From contig NZ_CP129013.1 in assembly GCF_020524035.2 (NCBI RefSeq), forward strand, positions 1,663,822-1,727,821: 64,000 nt of DNA, written 5' to 3'. Origin of the DNA: Bacillus carboniphilus. GTDB lineage: Bacteria > Bacillota > Bacilli > Bacillales > JAIVKR01. Made by a program: the position numbers and the translations under genes. Positions 35,502-45,258 of this stretch are shown one piece after another (the stretch's first letter is position 1; every line of letters starts with the position of its first letter). A model generated the notes under the pieces. That model saw only the letters and a list, made by a program, of their open reading frames with translations. It had not been told where the DNA came from and ran no database searches.

Positions 35502-37049
35502 ATGATGCCGAATTTCAAAAATCTATACTCGATAAAAGATCCCTCCCAATGGAAATCAACCTACAATGAAGAGATAAAGAAATTAGATAAACTATACCAA
35601 GAAGAGGAACAATTACTATATAAATACTATATTGATGGACAAAAACCTAAGAGAATGGACGAAATAGATACCATCAAAACGAATATTTTGATGGACAAAA
35701 GTCTAAAAAAAACACTTATTGACGTGGAAAGAAACCCTAAAAGACAATAAATTATGGAACAGAAGACTCGAAGTTTTTTTATCTAAGCTTAATATTGAAG
35801 AACTAGAGTGTCATCCAACTATAAGTAGGATTCAAAATGAACTTCAAGAGAAATTAATGAATCAAACATTTTTTATTAATGGTGAGGAGTACAGCATAGG
35901 AAAGGTACAATCGACTGTTATGGAGAATGGTGATCGTGAACTGCGAAGAAAACTGTTTATGCAATCAAGTAAAATTGCCAAAGAAAATGAAACTCTTTTT
36001 AGAGAGCTATTGAAAATTAGAAATACACTTGCTCAACAACGTGGATTCGACAATTATTATGAACTTGTTTTCAACCTTAAAGAAATTAATACTAATACAT
36101 ATTTTAAAGAAATGAATCTCTTTTTTAGAGAAAACAAAAGAAAAAACGGAATATTGGAATGAAAAAATTCAAAAGAAGTTTAATTGGAAAACCATCCATC
36201 ACTATGATCAATATTATACTACCTTTAACTTTCATGAAATTGATCGAAGTCAATTCACATCGAAAAAAATAATAGAAGTGTTAAAAGATATTACAGAAAC
36301 CATAGGATTAGATATGAATTCTCTTCCTATGTCTATTAAACTTTTAGAAATCCCTTATGGGGGGATTTTGTATGAACATTTCTCCTGATGATACTAGATT
36401 AGTCATTAACAAACGAGACAGCTATTCCGCTTTCTTAACAGGAGTCCATGAATTAGGGCATGCGATTGACGGACATCTGGGCTCCTATGAATATCCAGAA
36501 CTATACCGTTTTTATTCTAGTATTGCAGCTGAGGGGATAGCTGAATTATTTCAAACCATCCCAACAGATCCAACGTTCCTTAAGAAAAGTTTCACTGTTT
36601 CTGAAGAAACTTTGTCACACATCCAAGAGTTAGAGCAATTAACTTCTCTAAACATGGTGAAAATCAATTATTATTATAGTTTAGTGGAATACGAACTGTA
36701 TAAGGATCCAGATGAGGATTTTCATGAAATTGCTTCAAAATGTTATAAACAAGTTTTTGGATATAACGGAGAAGTGTTCCACCCAGCTAGTGAATTATTT
36801 TACATTGAACTTCCTGTATTTTTCCAAGATTATAATTATGCTTTAGCTACAAGGGAGATGATCCGACACAAATATAAGTTAAATAGCCTCTATAACCAAG
36901 AAGATGTTTTTAACGAGATCGAAGAGAAATATATAAAACCTTGTCAACTTTTAACATGGAGTGAAAGGGTAAAGCAACTCTGTGGTGAAGAACACACCTT
37001 CAAATATTTAGCAAAAAGGGTCAATAAAACCATAGAATCTTCTACTTAA
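35502..37049 (+). pseudogene. M3-family (oligoendopeptidase-like) zinc metallopeptidase, three frame breaks
   Basis: The C-terminal third has the zinc site HELGH (GVHELGHAIDGHLG) and a downstream acidic ligand in IAAEGIAELF, typical of M3/oligoendopeptidase F enzymes. Upstream pieces in other frames are helical and continuous with it. Each of three breaks is repaired by one base less: A8 at 35705-35712 (LKKHLLTWKETL), T6 at 36121-36126 (LFLEKTKEKTEYWNEK) and G6 at 36359-36364 (IPYGGFCMNISPD). That yields about 514 residues, a credible full length. It may be intact in the organism. There is no signal peptide. It is convergent with an ABC transporter. Confidence 0.75.
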
Positions 37050-37062
37050 GAAAGACTCAAAA

Positions 37063-37112
37063 AGCTGCACTTCATAGGTTAAAAACTTTTATCTATTGAG
37101 GTGTAGTTTTCA
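37063..37112 (+). terminator. Probable terminator after the M3 peptidase gene
   Basis: CTGCACTTCA and TGAGGTGTAG (with G-T pairs) form a stem around a long loop, followed by TTTT, 15 bp after the peptidase stop. Confidence 0.4.
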
Positions 37113-37178
37113 CTTAAACACTCTATCATAAGAGAAAGCTTTAAGCAGTGTAATTCAACTAACACCAAATAGAATTGT

Positions 37179-37928
37179 TTAAATTTCCCACTTTACTTTC
37201 AAATTTCTAAATAATATAAATATACCTGTTCCCAATAATAGTAAGTAAAGGATACTTGGATAAGAATCACTCCAAGATAATTCACTTATCCAAAGCATTT
37301 GTGTGACCTCTACACTGTGAAACATCGGAAAAATTTTAGCTATAACTTGGATATATTGGGGCAATGAATCAATTGGTAACACAATTCCTGAAGTAAACAG
37401 TAAGGCTATAAAAAAACCAGAGGATACTAGATTGGCTGTTCTAGAAGATTTTATAAATAAAGCAAGTAAAAACCCTATAGAATAAAAGATATAAATGATC
37501 AAAAAATAGAGTAGAATAAATATGGTGGTTTCAAAGAGATTCATAAAGTAGGATGCACCGTACACAAAAAATGATAGTGACATAAATAAACATGTTGAAA
37601 TGATACTGAATAAAGAGAAGGCAGCCATTAGTGAAAGGAAGTAATTTCTCATATTAATGGGGTAAGTACTATACCGTTTTAATACACCTTGCTCCTTCAA
37701 CTCCAAAATGGTAATAGGTATTCCCATTAATCCCACATTTGCTAGAAGAAAAACGATATTGATTGGAACCACTGTATCGATCCCGAGTACATTTTCACCA
37801 AAGTGGGTTTGCTCATCTCCAAACACCCCGCCAAAAACAATCATTAAAATAATCGGAACGACAATCAAAAAAAACAACGATATAGGTTCACGTAAAAGGG
37901 CTTTTATCTCGATTTCTAGAAATGCCAT
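37179..37928 (-). CDS. ABC-2 type transporter permease
   Basis: A 249-residue membrane protein with six hydrophobic segments (near 18-36, 57-75, 95-120, 128-155, 165-185, 225-242) and a cytoplasmic QGVLKRYSTYP loop typical of ABC-2 exporters. It follows its ATPase by 7 bp, so the two make one exporter. Substrate unknown; drug, bacteriocin or lipid export are all possible. Confidence 0.82.
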   Translation of the reverse strand: MAFLEIEIKALLREPISLFFLIVVPIILMIVFGGVFGDEQTHFGENVLGIDTVVPINIVFLLANVGLMGIPITILELKEQGVLKRYSTYPINMRNYFLSLMAAFSLFSIISTCLFMSLSFFVYGASYFMNLFETTIFILLYFLIIYIFYSIGFLLALFIKSSRTANLVSSGFFIALLFTSGIVLPIDSLPQYIQVIAKIFPMFHSVEVTQMLWISELSWSDSYPSILYLLLLGTGIFILFRNLKVKWEI

Positions 37929-37935
37929 TCCATTC

Positions 37936-38835
37936 TCACTCCACTTCTTCCAAGTATTCCCCTGTATAATAAAAGTAAATATCCTCTAAATTTATGGGGT
38001 GAATATTATATTTTGGAGATAAGTGAATAGAACGAATTGAATCGTAATCTTCTCTCCTAAAGAAATAATTGTAAACAGAACCAGATATCTTTATATCAAA
38101 TAGGATGTTTTCTTTCTCTATAATTTTATTCAATTCTTCAATGTTTCGTTCTCTAGTTTTAATTACATATCCTTTATCAAAATGTTCAATAAGATCAGTT
38201 GTTTTTCCTTCTAAAATGATTTTTCCTTTTTTAAGTAGATAAACAAAATCACTATACTGAGCAGCTTGATTTAAATAATGGTCAGATACTAGAACAATTT
38301 TATTTGAAGCATACTCTGTAATCATGTTCCAAATTTCGTCTCGGCTAAACGTATCTAAACCTGATACAGGCTCATCCAAAACGACAATCTCATAGGAGGG
38401 CATAAACAGCATCGCAATCAATACTCTTCTCTTTGTACCTCCTGAAAGTTTTTTTGTCATAATATGATAATATTCTTGCAATTTAAACTTTTCTAGAAAG
38501 GCATAAGGATCAATATTCAAGTTAAACAGCTCTTTAACTAACTGTAATTCTTCACCAACGGTACAGTTTTTCCTTAACGTATTATGTTGCGTCAAAAAGC
38601 CTACCTTCTTTTTCATTTTAATGTCATCTTTGCTCGATCCATTAATTTCTATTTTTCCCTTATCGTATTTTCTAAGTCCTACAAGGGTCTCTAAGAGTGT
38701 CGTTTTTCCACTTCCGTTTGGACCGGCAATTAAATAAACGCCTGGGTCTTGAATGAATATGTTAATCCCATTTAATATTGGGTTCTTTCCATATCTTTTT
38801 ACTAGAGAATTAATCTCAATTCCCAATTTACACAC
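37936..38835 (-). CDS. ABC transporter ATP-binding protein
   Basis: A 299-residue ATPase with Walker A GPNGSGKTT (near 42-50), Q-loop FLTQHN, signature LSGGTKRR, Walker B YEIVVLDEPVSGLD and the switch histidine in VLVSDHYL. The C-terminal 70 residues form an extra domain as in exporter ATPases. The start is GTG at 38833-38835 or TTG three codons later; an AAGGTGAGAGGGTG stretch precedes both. It is coupled with the permease. Confidence 0.88.
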   Translation of the reverse strand: MCKLGIEINSLVKRYGKNPILNGINIFIQDPGVYLIAGPNGSGKTTLLETLVGLRKYDKGKIEINGSSKDDIKMKKKVGFLTQHNTLRKNCTVGEELQLVKELFNLNIDPYAFLEKFKLQEYYHIMTKKLSGGTKRRVLIAMLFMPSYEIVVLDEPVSGLDTFSRDEIWNMITEYASNKIVLVSDHYLNQAAQYSDFVYLLKKGKIILEGKTTDLIEHFDKGYVIKTRERNIEELNKIIEKENILFDIKISGSVYNYFFRREDYDSIRSIHLSPKYNIHPINLEDIYFYYTGEYLEEVE

Positions 38836-39117
38836 CCTCTCACCTTAGTTTTAATTTTTGATGTAAAAGAACCTATACATGAAACATAATGAAATAAAAT
38901 AATTCCCCGAAGAAAAAAGAGACTGAAAATTGAAATTATTAAGTTGTTAAAAATACACCCTATTCTTATGTAACTTTCAGACTACGAATACTTGAAACCA
39001 TTATACTATAATGACTAGTTAATATCTGTATAAAATGATGAATTTATCTTTTTTAAGATGAATCACAATTAGCGATAAATCAAAATTTTGCTTCTCAAAT
39101 AAAATTTTTTAAAAAAA
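38836..39117. other. AT-rich intergenic region
   Basis: Divergent gap between the ABC operon and ysdB. No gene or structured RNA was recognised; it should hold the ABC promoter. Confidence 0.4.
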
Positions 39118-39143
39118 TGAAACCTTTCTTTCTCTCATCCGTA
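39118..39143 (+). promoter_or_regulatory. Sigma-W type promoter of ysdB
   Basis: TGAAAC (39118-39123), exactly 16 bp, then CGTA (39140-39143). This is the ECF sigma-W consensus. ysdB is a known sigma-W regulon member in B. subtilis. Confidence 0.85.
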
Positions 39144-39191
39144 TTAACACTTACTAGGACTGTGGATAATTCTATATAGGAGGAAAAGAGG

Positions 39192-39582
39192 ATGGTCATC
39201 GTATTAAGAATTGTATTAATAGGCTTATTCATTTTCTTCATTTATACTGCCTTTAAATATATTTTAAATCCTAAACGAAAGCTTGATCTATCACAGGAAC
39301 AAAAGCGGTATTATCTTTTAGATAACCGAGAACATGTACAGAAGAATATGCAGCTTACGTATAAAGGTGCTTTATTTGAAGGAGAGAAATATTTAGGTAC
39401 TACGGAACAATCCTTTGAAGTCATCTCGATTTTTATTTGGTGCAAAAAAGAAGAACAACTTCAAGGGCTTCAATAGTGAGGACTTCCGATTTCTAGAAGA
39501 AAAAATAAAAGAACACTATCCTTATGCAAAAATTGATTGGAAAAGTCCAATTAAAGAGTTGTTGACCAATGAAAAAAGCTAA
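39192..39582 (+). CDS. ysdB: Sigma-W regulon membrane-anchored protein YsdB (frame broken once)
   Basis: An N-terminal transmembrane helix (VLRIVLIGLFIFFIYTAF) is followed by a soluble domain with FYLLDN-like, LTYKGALFEGEKYLGTTE and KIDWKSPIKELL segments, the YsdB pattern. A single extra base near GGG (39465-39467) breaks the frame; corrected it reads LQGFNSEDFRFLEE and ends at 39580-39582 with about 129 residues, as in B. subtilis. AGGAGG precedes the ATG. Function unknown; envelope stress regulon. Confidence 0.85.
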
Positions 39583-39604
39583 CTCACTCGGAGTTAGCTT
39601 TTTT
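39573..39604. terminator. Bidirectional terminator between ysdB and rplT
   Basis: AAAAAAGCTAACTC/GAGTTAGCTTTTTT hairpin overlapping the ysdB stop and ending next to the rplT stop. Confidence 0.8.
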
Positions 39605-39606
39605 CA

Positions 39607-39988
<382 letters not shown>

Positions 39989-39999
39989 TCATTTTCGAA

Positions 40000-40200
40000 T
40001 TATTTAAGATTGTCTAACAAATGACGAATACGTTTGAAGTCACCTTTACTTACAACAGTAGCTTTACGAAGCTTGCGTTTTTGTTTAGTTGATTTATTCG
40101 CAAATAAATGGCTTGTGTAAGCGCGAGAACGTTTTAGTTTACCTGATCCAGTCTTTTTAAAACGCTTTGCAGCGCCACGATGAGTTTTCATTTTAGGCAT
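40000..40200 (-). CDS. rpmI: Ribosomal protein L35
   Basis: A 66-residue basic 50S protein ([20 protein letters not shown]). It is the second gene of infC-rpmI-rplT, between infC and rplT with short gaps and a purine-rich site before its ATG. Confidence 0.97.
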   Translation of the reverse strand: MPKMKTHRGAAKRFKKTGSGKLKRSRAYTSHLFANKSTKQKRKLRKATVVSKGDFKRIRHLLDNLK

Positions 40201-40217
40201 AAGGTGTTTCCTCCCTT

Positions 40218-40739
40218 TTATTTCTTTTCTGTATTAGGTGCTAGAACTAAGAACATACTACGTCCGTCCATTTTTGGAGCCGATTCAATCGTACTTAAGT
40301 CAGCACACTCTTGAGAAAATCGATCTAACACGCGTTGACCAATTTCTTTATGGGTAATGGCACGACCTTTGAATCGAATACTCGCTTTAACTTTATCGCC
40401 TTTTTCAAGGAATTTACGCGCATTACGTAATTTTGTGTTAAAGTCATGTTCTTCAATTGTCGGACTTAAGCGAACCTCTTTCAAGTGAATCACTTTTTGA
40501 TTTTTACGTGCTTCTTTTTCTTTTTTCTGTTGCTCGAAACGGTATTTACCAAAGTCCATAATTCTTGCAACAGGTGGTTTGGCACCAGGTGCAACTAAAA
40601 CTAAGTCTAAGTTTGCACGTGTAGCAATTTCTAAAGCTTCTTGACGAGATTTAATTCCTAATTGATCACCATTTGCTCCAATTAGACGAACTTCACGAGC
40701 ACGAATGCCCTCGTTTACAATCATGTCCTGCTTGCTAAT
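40218..40739 (-). CDS. infC: Translation initiation factor IF-3, AUU start
   Basis: IF-3 binds the 30S subunit and checks start codons. The N-terminal domain ([16 protein letters not shown]) and C-terminal domain ([28 protein letters not shown]) are complete. Translation should begin at ATT (40737-40739): GGAGGTGG stands seven bases upstream and the encoded (M)[10 protein letters not shown] matches B. subtilis. The ATG five codons later lacks its own site. An AUU start is the classical device by which IF-3 limits its own synthesis. 173 residues. Confidence 0.93.
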   Translation of the reverse strand: MSKQDMIVNEGIRAREVRLIGANGDQLGIKSRQEALEIATRANLDLVLVAPGAKPPVARIMDFGKYRFEQQKKEKEARKNQKVIHLKEVRLSPTIEEHDFNTKLRNARKFLEKGDKVKASIRFKGRAITHKEIGQRVLDRFSQECADLSTIESAPKMDGRSMFLVLAPNTEKK

Positions 40740-40799
40740 AAGTAGCCACCTCCATGTTATATTAACTGAATAGCTTGAGCTAAGTTCAGCTGTTACAAA

Positions 40800-40945
40800 T
40801 CTTTAAACCCACTAAAAAACGTGTAGGTACAAAGCACCCACACGTGTTGATTACGTAGTTAACAAAATCTCCGTGAACCTGATAACTGCTTTTCTAGCGT
40901 CAAACAGGTGAGAAGCGGGCGCCTCTTCTTGTATCAGACTATTCA
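40800..40945 (-). promoter_or_regulatory. L20 leader of infC-rpmI-rplT with terminator
   Basis: A long leader with the segment GAGGCGCCCGCTTCTCACCTG and CAGGTTCACGGAG, and a terminator ACGTGTGGGTGC...TACCTACACGT plus T6 (about 40815-40848). It matches the Bacillus L20-binding leader by place and structure. L20 binding would favour termination. Confidence 0.8.
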
Positions 40946-40998
40946 ATTACTCTATACATACTATCATAAGGATAAACCATTCGTCAATATTTTTTTTA

Positions 40999-42927
40999 TC
41001 AGCGATTGACTTCCTCGGAAATTCGCTCAATAAACATATTGAAATCGACGGTTTCAGATTTTTGCTCACCATATTTTCTCACATTTACTGTATGCTCTTC
41101 AACTTCGTTATCTCCTACAACAAGCATATAAGGTGTTTTTTGCATTTGGGCCTCACGAATCTTATAGCCAATTTTTTCGTCTCTACTATCGACCTCTACT
41201 CTTAACCCTTTTTGTTGCAGTTTTTCTTCTACTTGTTTTGCATAATCTAGATGAATAGAAGGAGATACTGGAATCACTTGAACTTGAACCGGTGCAAGCC
41301 ATGTCGGTAAAGCTCCTTTATATTCCTCAATCAAAAAGGCGACAAAACGTTCCATCGTTGAGACAACTCCGCGGTGAATAACAACCGGTCTATGATGCTT
41401 CCCATCTTCACCTACGTAAGTCAGATCAAATTTCTCTGGCAATAAGAAATCAAGCTGGACCGTTGATAATGTTTCTTCCTTACCAAGAGCCGTTTTTACT
41501 TGAACATCAAGCTTCGGTCCGTAAAAGGCCGCTTCACCCTCTGCTTCATAATAGTCAACATCTAACTCATCCATTGCTGCCTTTAACATCTCTTGTGCTT
41601 TTTCCCACATTTGATCGTCATCAAAATATTTTTCTTTGTCTTCTGGATCACGGTAAGAAAGGCGGAACGAGTAATCGTTAAGACCAAAGTCTTTGTATAC
41701 CTCTTCCACTAATCGTACGACACGAATAAATTCATCTTTAATTTGGTCAGGACGGACAAAGATATGAGCATCATTCAATGTCATTCCTCTTACTCTTTGT
41801 AAGCCGCTTAACGCACCTGACATTTCATAGCGATGCATTGTCCCTAGCTCGGCAATTCGAATTGGAAGCTCTCTGTAACTATGCATCTCATGTTTATAAA
41901 CCATCATATGATGTGGGCAATTCATCGGACGTAATACTAAATCTTCATTATCCATCGACATCGCCGGAAACATATCATCTTGGTAATGCTCCCAATGTCC
42001 TGACGTTTTATACAAGTCAACACTTCCTAATACAGGAGTATAAACGTGTTGATAGCCAAGCTTTTCTTCTTTATCGACAATGTAGCGCTCAACAATTCTT
42101 CGAATCGTTGCCCCTTTTGGAAGCCATAACGGCAATCCTTGTCCAACTTTATCAGAATTTGTGAATAGCTTTAATTCTTTTCCAATCTTTCTATGGTCAC
42201 GTTCTTTTGCTTCCTCAAGCAAACGAAGGTGCTCTTCTAAATCAGCTTTTTTGAAAAAGGCTGTTCCATAAATACGTTGTAGCATCTTATTGTTACTATC
42301 TCCACGCCAATAGGCACCCGCTAAATTTAGTAATTTAAATTCCTTAATTTTACTAGTTGATGGCACATGTACCCCTCGGCAAAGGTCAAAAAATTCTCCT
42401 TGCTCATAAATAGACAGTACTTCACCTTCAGGGATATCATCAATTAACTCAAGTTTTAATTCATCACCAATGCCTTCATATATGTTTTTCACTTCATCCC
42501 TTGGAAGCTCTTTTCGTTCAACAACGAGATTTTCACCAATGATTTTTTTCATTTCTTTTTCTATTTTCGGAAGGTCTTCAGGTGTTAACGATTCTTCCAT
42601 ATCAATATCGTAATAAAAGCCTCCATCAATGACAGGTCCAATGCCAAGTTTTACGTTGTCATATAGCCTTTTAATCGCTTGGGCCATTAAGTGAGCTGTA
42701 CTATGACGAAGAATCTCAAGAGCTTTCTCATGATCTGGAGTGACAATTTCAATCTTTCCGCTTTGAAGAATTGGGAAGCGTAAATCTAGTAGTTCTCCAT
42801 CAATCATTCCAGCAAGAGCTTTTTTCTTTAGACCTGGACTTATTGAAGCAGCAACTTCTTCTGTTGTTGTACCTTGTTCAAACTCTTTCTTATTGCCATC
42901 TGGAAATGTTAGTTCAATCATTGACAT
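40999..42927 (-). CDS. thrS: Threonyl-tRNA synthetase
   Basis: A 642-residue class II synthetase. Order: TGS domain (1-62), editing domain with [10 protein letters not shown] and the HxxxC pattern around 75-230, catalytic core with [11 protein letters not shown] (zinc ligand Cys) and [17 protein letters not shown], then the anticodon domain ([15 protein letters not shown] on). Controlled by the T-box at 42955-43265. Confidence 0.97.
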   Translation of the reverse strand: MSMIELTFPDGNKKEFEQGTTTEEVAASISPGLKKKALAGMIDGELLDLRFPILQSGKIEIVTPDHEKALEILRHSTAHLMAQAIKRLYDNVKLGIGPVIDGGFYYDIDMEESLTPEDLPKIEKEMKKIIGENLVVERKELPRDEVKNIYEGIGDELKLELIDDIPEGEVLSIYEQGEFFDLCRGVHVPSTSKIKEFKLLNLAGAYWRGDSNNKMLQRIYGTAFFKKADLEEHLRLLEEAKERDHRKIGKELKLFTNSDKVGQGLPLWLPKGATIRRIVERYIVDKEEKLGYQHVYTPVLGSVDLYKTSGHWEHYQDDMFPAMSMDNEDLVLRPMNCPHHMMVYKHEMHSYRELPIRIAELGTMHRYEMSGALSGLQRVRGMTLNDAHIFVRPDQIKDEFIRVVRLVEEVYKDFGLNDYSFRLSYRDPEDKEKYFDDDQMWEKAQEMLKAAMDELDVDYYEAEGEAAFYGPKLDVQVKTALGKEETLSTVQLDFLLPEKFDLTYVGEDGKHHRPVVIHRGVVSTMERFVAFLIEEYKGALPTWLAPVQVQVIPVSPSIHLDYAKQVEEKLQQKGLRVEVDSRDEKIGYKIREAQMQKTPYMLVVGDNEVEEHTVNVRKYGEQKSETVDFNMFIERISEEVNR

Positions 42928-42954
42928 ATTTCACTTCTCCTTTATTAATAAAAC

Positions 42955-43265
42955 TTTAAACACAAATAAACCCCGCCCCCAACAAGGGACGAGGTAATCA
43001 ACGTGGTTCCACCCTTTTTCCTATTATTTAAATGTACCGTTAAAAAGCAGGAATCCCCCCTATCCTTTTAACCATACGTAAGAAACATAAATAATAGCTT
43101 AAAAGAACGTTAACGGACGATCCGTCAGACACTACTTAAATTTCGCGACTGAAGTTCAAAGGTGGTAAGAATACTCTGTTCGTTAGGAGGCTTCCAGCCC
43201 TTGTCCTCCCTCTCTTTAAACTCTAGAAATATTCCCGTGTCCTTATCATTACTTATCGATTATTG
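42955..43265 (-). promoter_or_regulatory. T-box leader of thrS (Thr, ACC specifier)
   Basis: T-box AAGGGTGGAACCACG at about 43002-43016, then a terminator CCTCGTCCC...GGGGGCGGGG with T run. Stem I contains AGAGAGGGAGGACAAGGGCTGG; the specifier ACC followed by A is at 43164-43166. Confidence 0.9.
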
Positions 43266-43307
43266 AATTAATACGTATTATAAGTGTATTAAAAGCAAAA
43301 ATCAAGA

Positions 43308-44168
43308 TTATTTAACATAAGAATTAAACATTCGTTTCTGCTCATAAAACCCATTAACATTATATACACATACTCGTTCTTGAAAAATATTTTGAATCGT
43401 TTGAAGCATGTTATCATCTTCTTGATCTGTATAAATAAATAATTTTTTCGGAGCAATTGAAACTAAAGGGGCTATTAACTGTGAATCTATGTACATTGGA
43501 TGATGATAAATAAAATGCCGATCAATGAATTGTTGAAGCTCTTTATAAGATAATGGCAAATATTCGTTATTGAAGAGGTTATAATTTCCTTCATGAAGAA
43601 GATGTACAATTGGTAGTTGACATTGACGTGTAACAACATAGTCCCTTAAACTTTGAATAAAGTTTTGGTATTCTTGTTCCAGTTTATACTCTTCAATCGC
43701 AATTTCAACATATTGTTGAATCGTTTCTTGATAACCGTTTAACCGAAAAGTAATGAATGAATCCATTGAAAAAGATAAGTGAGGATGAATGATTTCATGT
43801 AATGCTTCCATAATATGCTTCTCTTTAGGAGTGACTTCTTCTATTTTTGGAATTCCTTCTCTCTCTCCCTCCATAATTGATTGAGTAATATGTAAGATTT
43901 CCTGCTGCTCATCTAAATCTAAAAAAAGATATTTTTGCTCAACGATCGTTAAAATTATGCCCGTGTCTTTAAAATAATGGAAATATTGAATAAAAACTGG
44001 CGTTAAAATGTGACTAACAAATAAAGCTGAGTCCGTAAAATGACAAGAGATGATACTTTCATTTGTAAGGGAAACATCCATTACGGAATCAGGTTTGTCT
44101 TCTTTTCTTTTCTTGATCCATTTATAAACAGACTGTGCCTCTTGCTCAGTAGAGAATGAAATTTGCAC
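43308..44168 (-). CDS. ytxC: YtxC-like sporulation protein
   Basis: A 286-residue protein of the YtxC family, assigned mainly by place between thrS and dnaI and by the C-terminal part (LPLSYKELQQFIDRHFIY, ELIAPLVSIAPKKLFIYTD-like segment near 245-265). GTG start at 44166-44168 with GGGGGGGA upstream. No enzymatic motif is visible; mutants of the family affect sporulation. Confidence 0.78.
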   Translation of the reverse strand: MQISFSTEQEAQSVYKWIKKRKEDKPDSVMDVSLTNESIISCHFTDSALFVSHILTPVFIQYFHYFKDTGIILTIVEQKYLFLDLDEQQEILHITQSIMEGEREGIPKIEEVTPKEKHIMEALHEIIHPHLSFSMDSFITFRLNGYQETIQQYVEIAIEEYKLEQEYQNFIQSLRDYVVTRQCQLPIVHLLHEGNYNLFNNEYLPLSYKELQQFIDRHFIYHHPMYIDSQLIAPLVSIAPKKLFIYTDQEDDNMLQTIQNIFQERVCVYNVNGFYEQKRMFNSYVK

Positions 44169-44317
44169 AAATTGTCCCCCCCTTATTACCGATTACCTGC
44201 TTCTATATATATGGGGGGATGTTTTTTTTTAGAAGTAAAGAAAAAGAAAGGCGATAAAAAAAAGACCAACTCCTTTGCCTGAGCAATTATACATCAACAC
44301 CAAAATAACAATTTCTA

Positions 44318-45247
44318 CTATTGATTTCTTCTATTCTCTCCTTCTAACTCTATTGGAATTGATAAATATTTTATTCTTTCCATCACTCTCGCAGCTTTCA
44401 CTTTTTCCTCTTCCCCTCTTTGGGTATAGGCAAGGTGATGTTCTAGCTCTTTCAAATCAAAATTAGAAGTGAAAAACGTTGGTAAATTTTCAAGCATTCG
44501 ATACTGTAAAATTGCGCCAAGTATATCGTCTCTAACCCAACTTGACATAGATTCTGCACCAATATCATCTAGCATTAAAACAGGGGCTATTTTGACGGCT
44601 TCAATTTTTCTATTAAATGTATCGTTTTGGAGAGATGTTTTAAGTTCCCTTACAAATTCAGGAACATAAAGAAGGACTGATGCCACACTTTTTTCCGCTA
44701 ACTCATTTGCAATGGCTCCTAAAATAAAGGTCTTTCCTACACCAAAAGCACCATAAAGATATAACCCCTTTATTGGTTTAGTTGGTTCATAATTCTCTAG
44801 AAATTCATGAACATATGAAACAGCCTTTAATCTTGAATTATCCTCATAATCAATATTATTAAGGCGAGCCTTAAGGTTTTCTCTAGGAATATAAATACTT
44901 TCAACCAATGATTTCTGTTTTTTCTCTTTTTCGTATAACTTTTGGTTCTCACATTTCACATATTTTATATTGATTGTATTTCCTTCGCGTTCAAGTAAGG
45001 GATAATGACCTTGTAAAATATTTTTACACTTGTCCAAGCTTGGGCATTCGGAACATTGTTGACTTTGACTAGCAAATTCATATAGCTTAACTAAATTTTT
45101 CTCTATCACTTGTTCTGGAACTTGTTCCTTCTCTAAAAATAAAAGGATCTGATCATTTTTTAATAATTGTTCTTTCATTTCTTTTAATTTCGATTGAAGA
45201 TTGTTATTCCCAACAATATTTTTCAGTGAATGCTGAATTGAATCCAA
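44318..45247 (-). CDS. dnaI: Primosomal helicase loader DnaI
   Basis: A 309-residue AAA+ ATPase that loads the replicative helicase DnaC in Gram-positives. The N-terminal half carries a zinc-binding cluster (CSECPSLDKC, CEN). The AAA+ half has Walker A GAFGVGKT (near 163-170), Walker B VLMLDDIGAE and the sensor FTSNFD. TTG start at 45245-45247, AGGAGGGA seven bases upstream. It follows dnaB by 11 bp. Confidence 0.93.
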   Translation of the reverse strand: MDSIQHSLKNIVGNNNLQSKLKEMKEQLLKNDQILLFLEKEQVPEQVIEKNLVKLYEFASQSQQCSECPSLDKCKNILQGHYPLLEREGNTINIKYVKCENQKLYEKEKKQKSLVESIYIPRENLKARLNNIDYEDNSRLKAVSYVHEFLENYEPTKPIKGLYLYGAFGVGKTFILGAIANELAEKSVASVLLYVPEFVRELKTSLQNDTFNRKIEAVKIAPVLMLDDIGAESMSSWVRDDILGAILQYRMLENLPTFFTSNFDLKELEHHLAYTQRGEEEKVKAARVMERIKYLSIPIELEGENRRNQ

Positions 45248-45258
45248 AGGTTTCCCTC

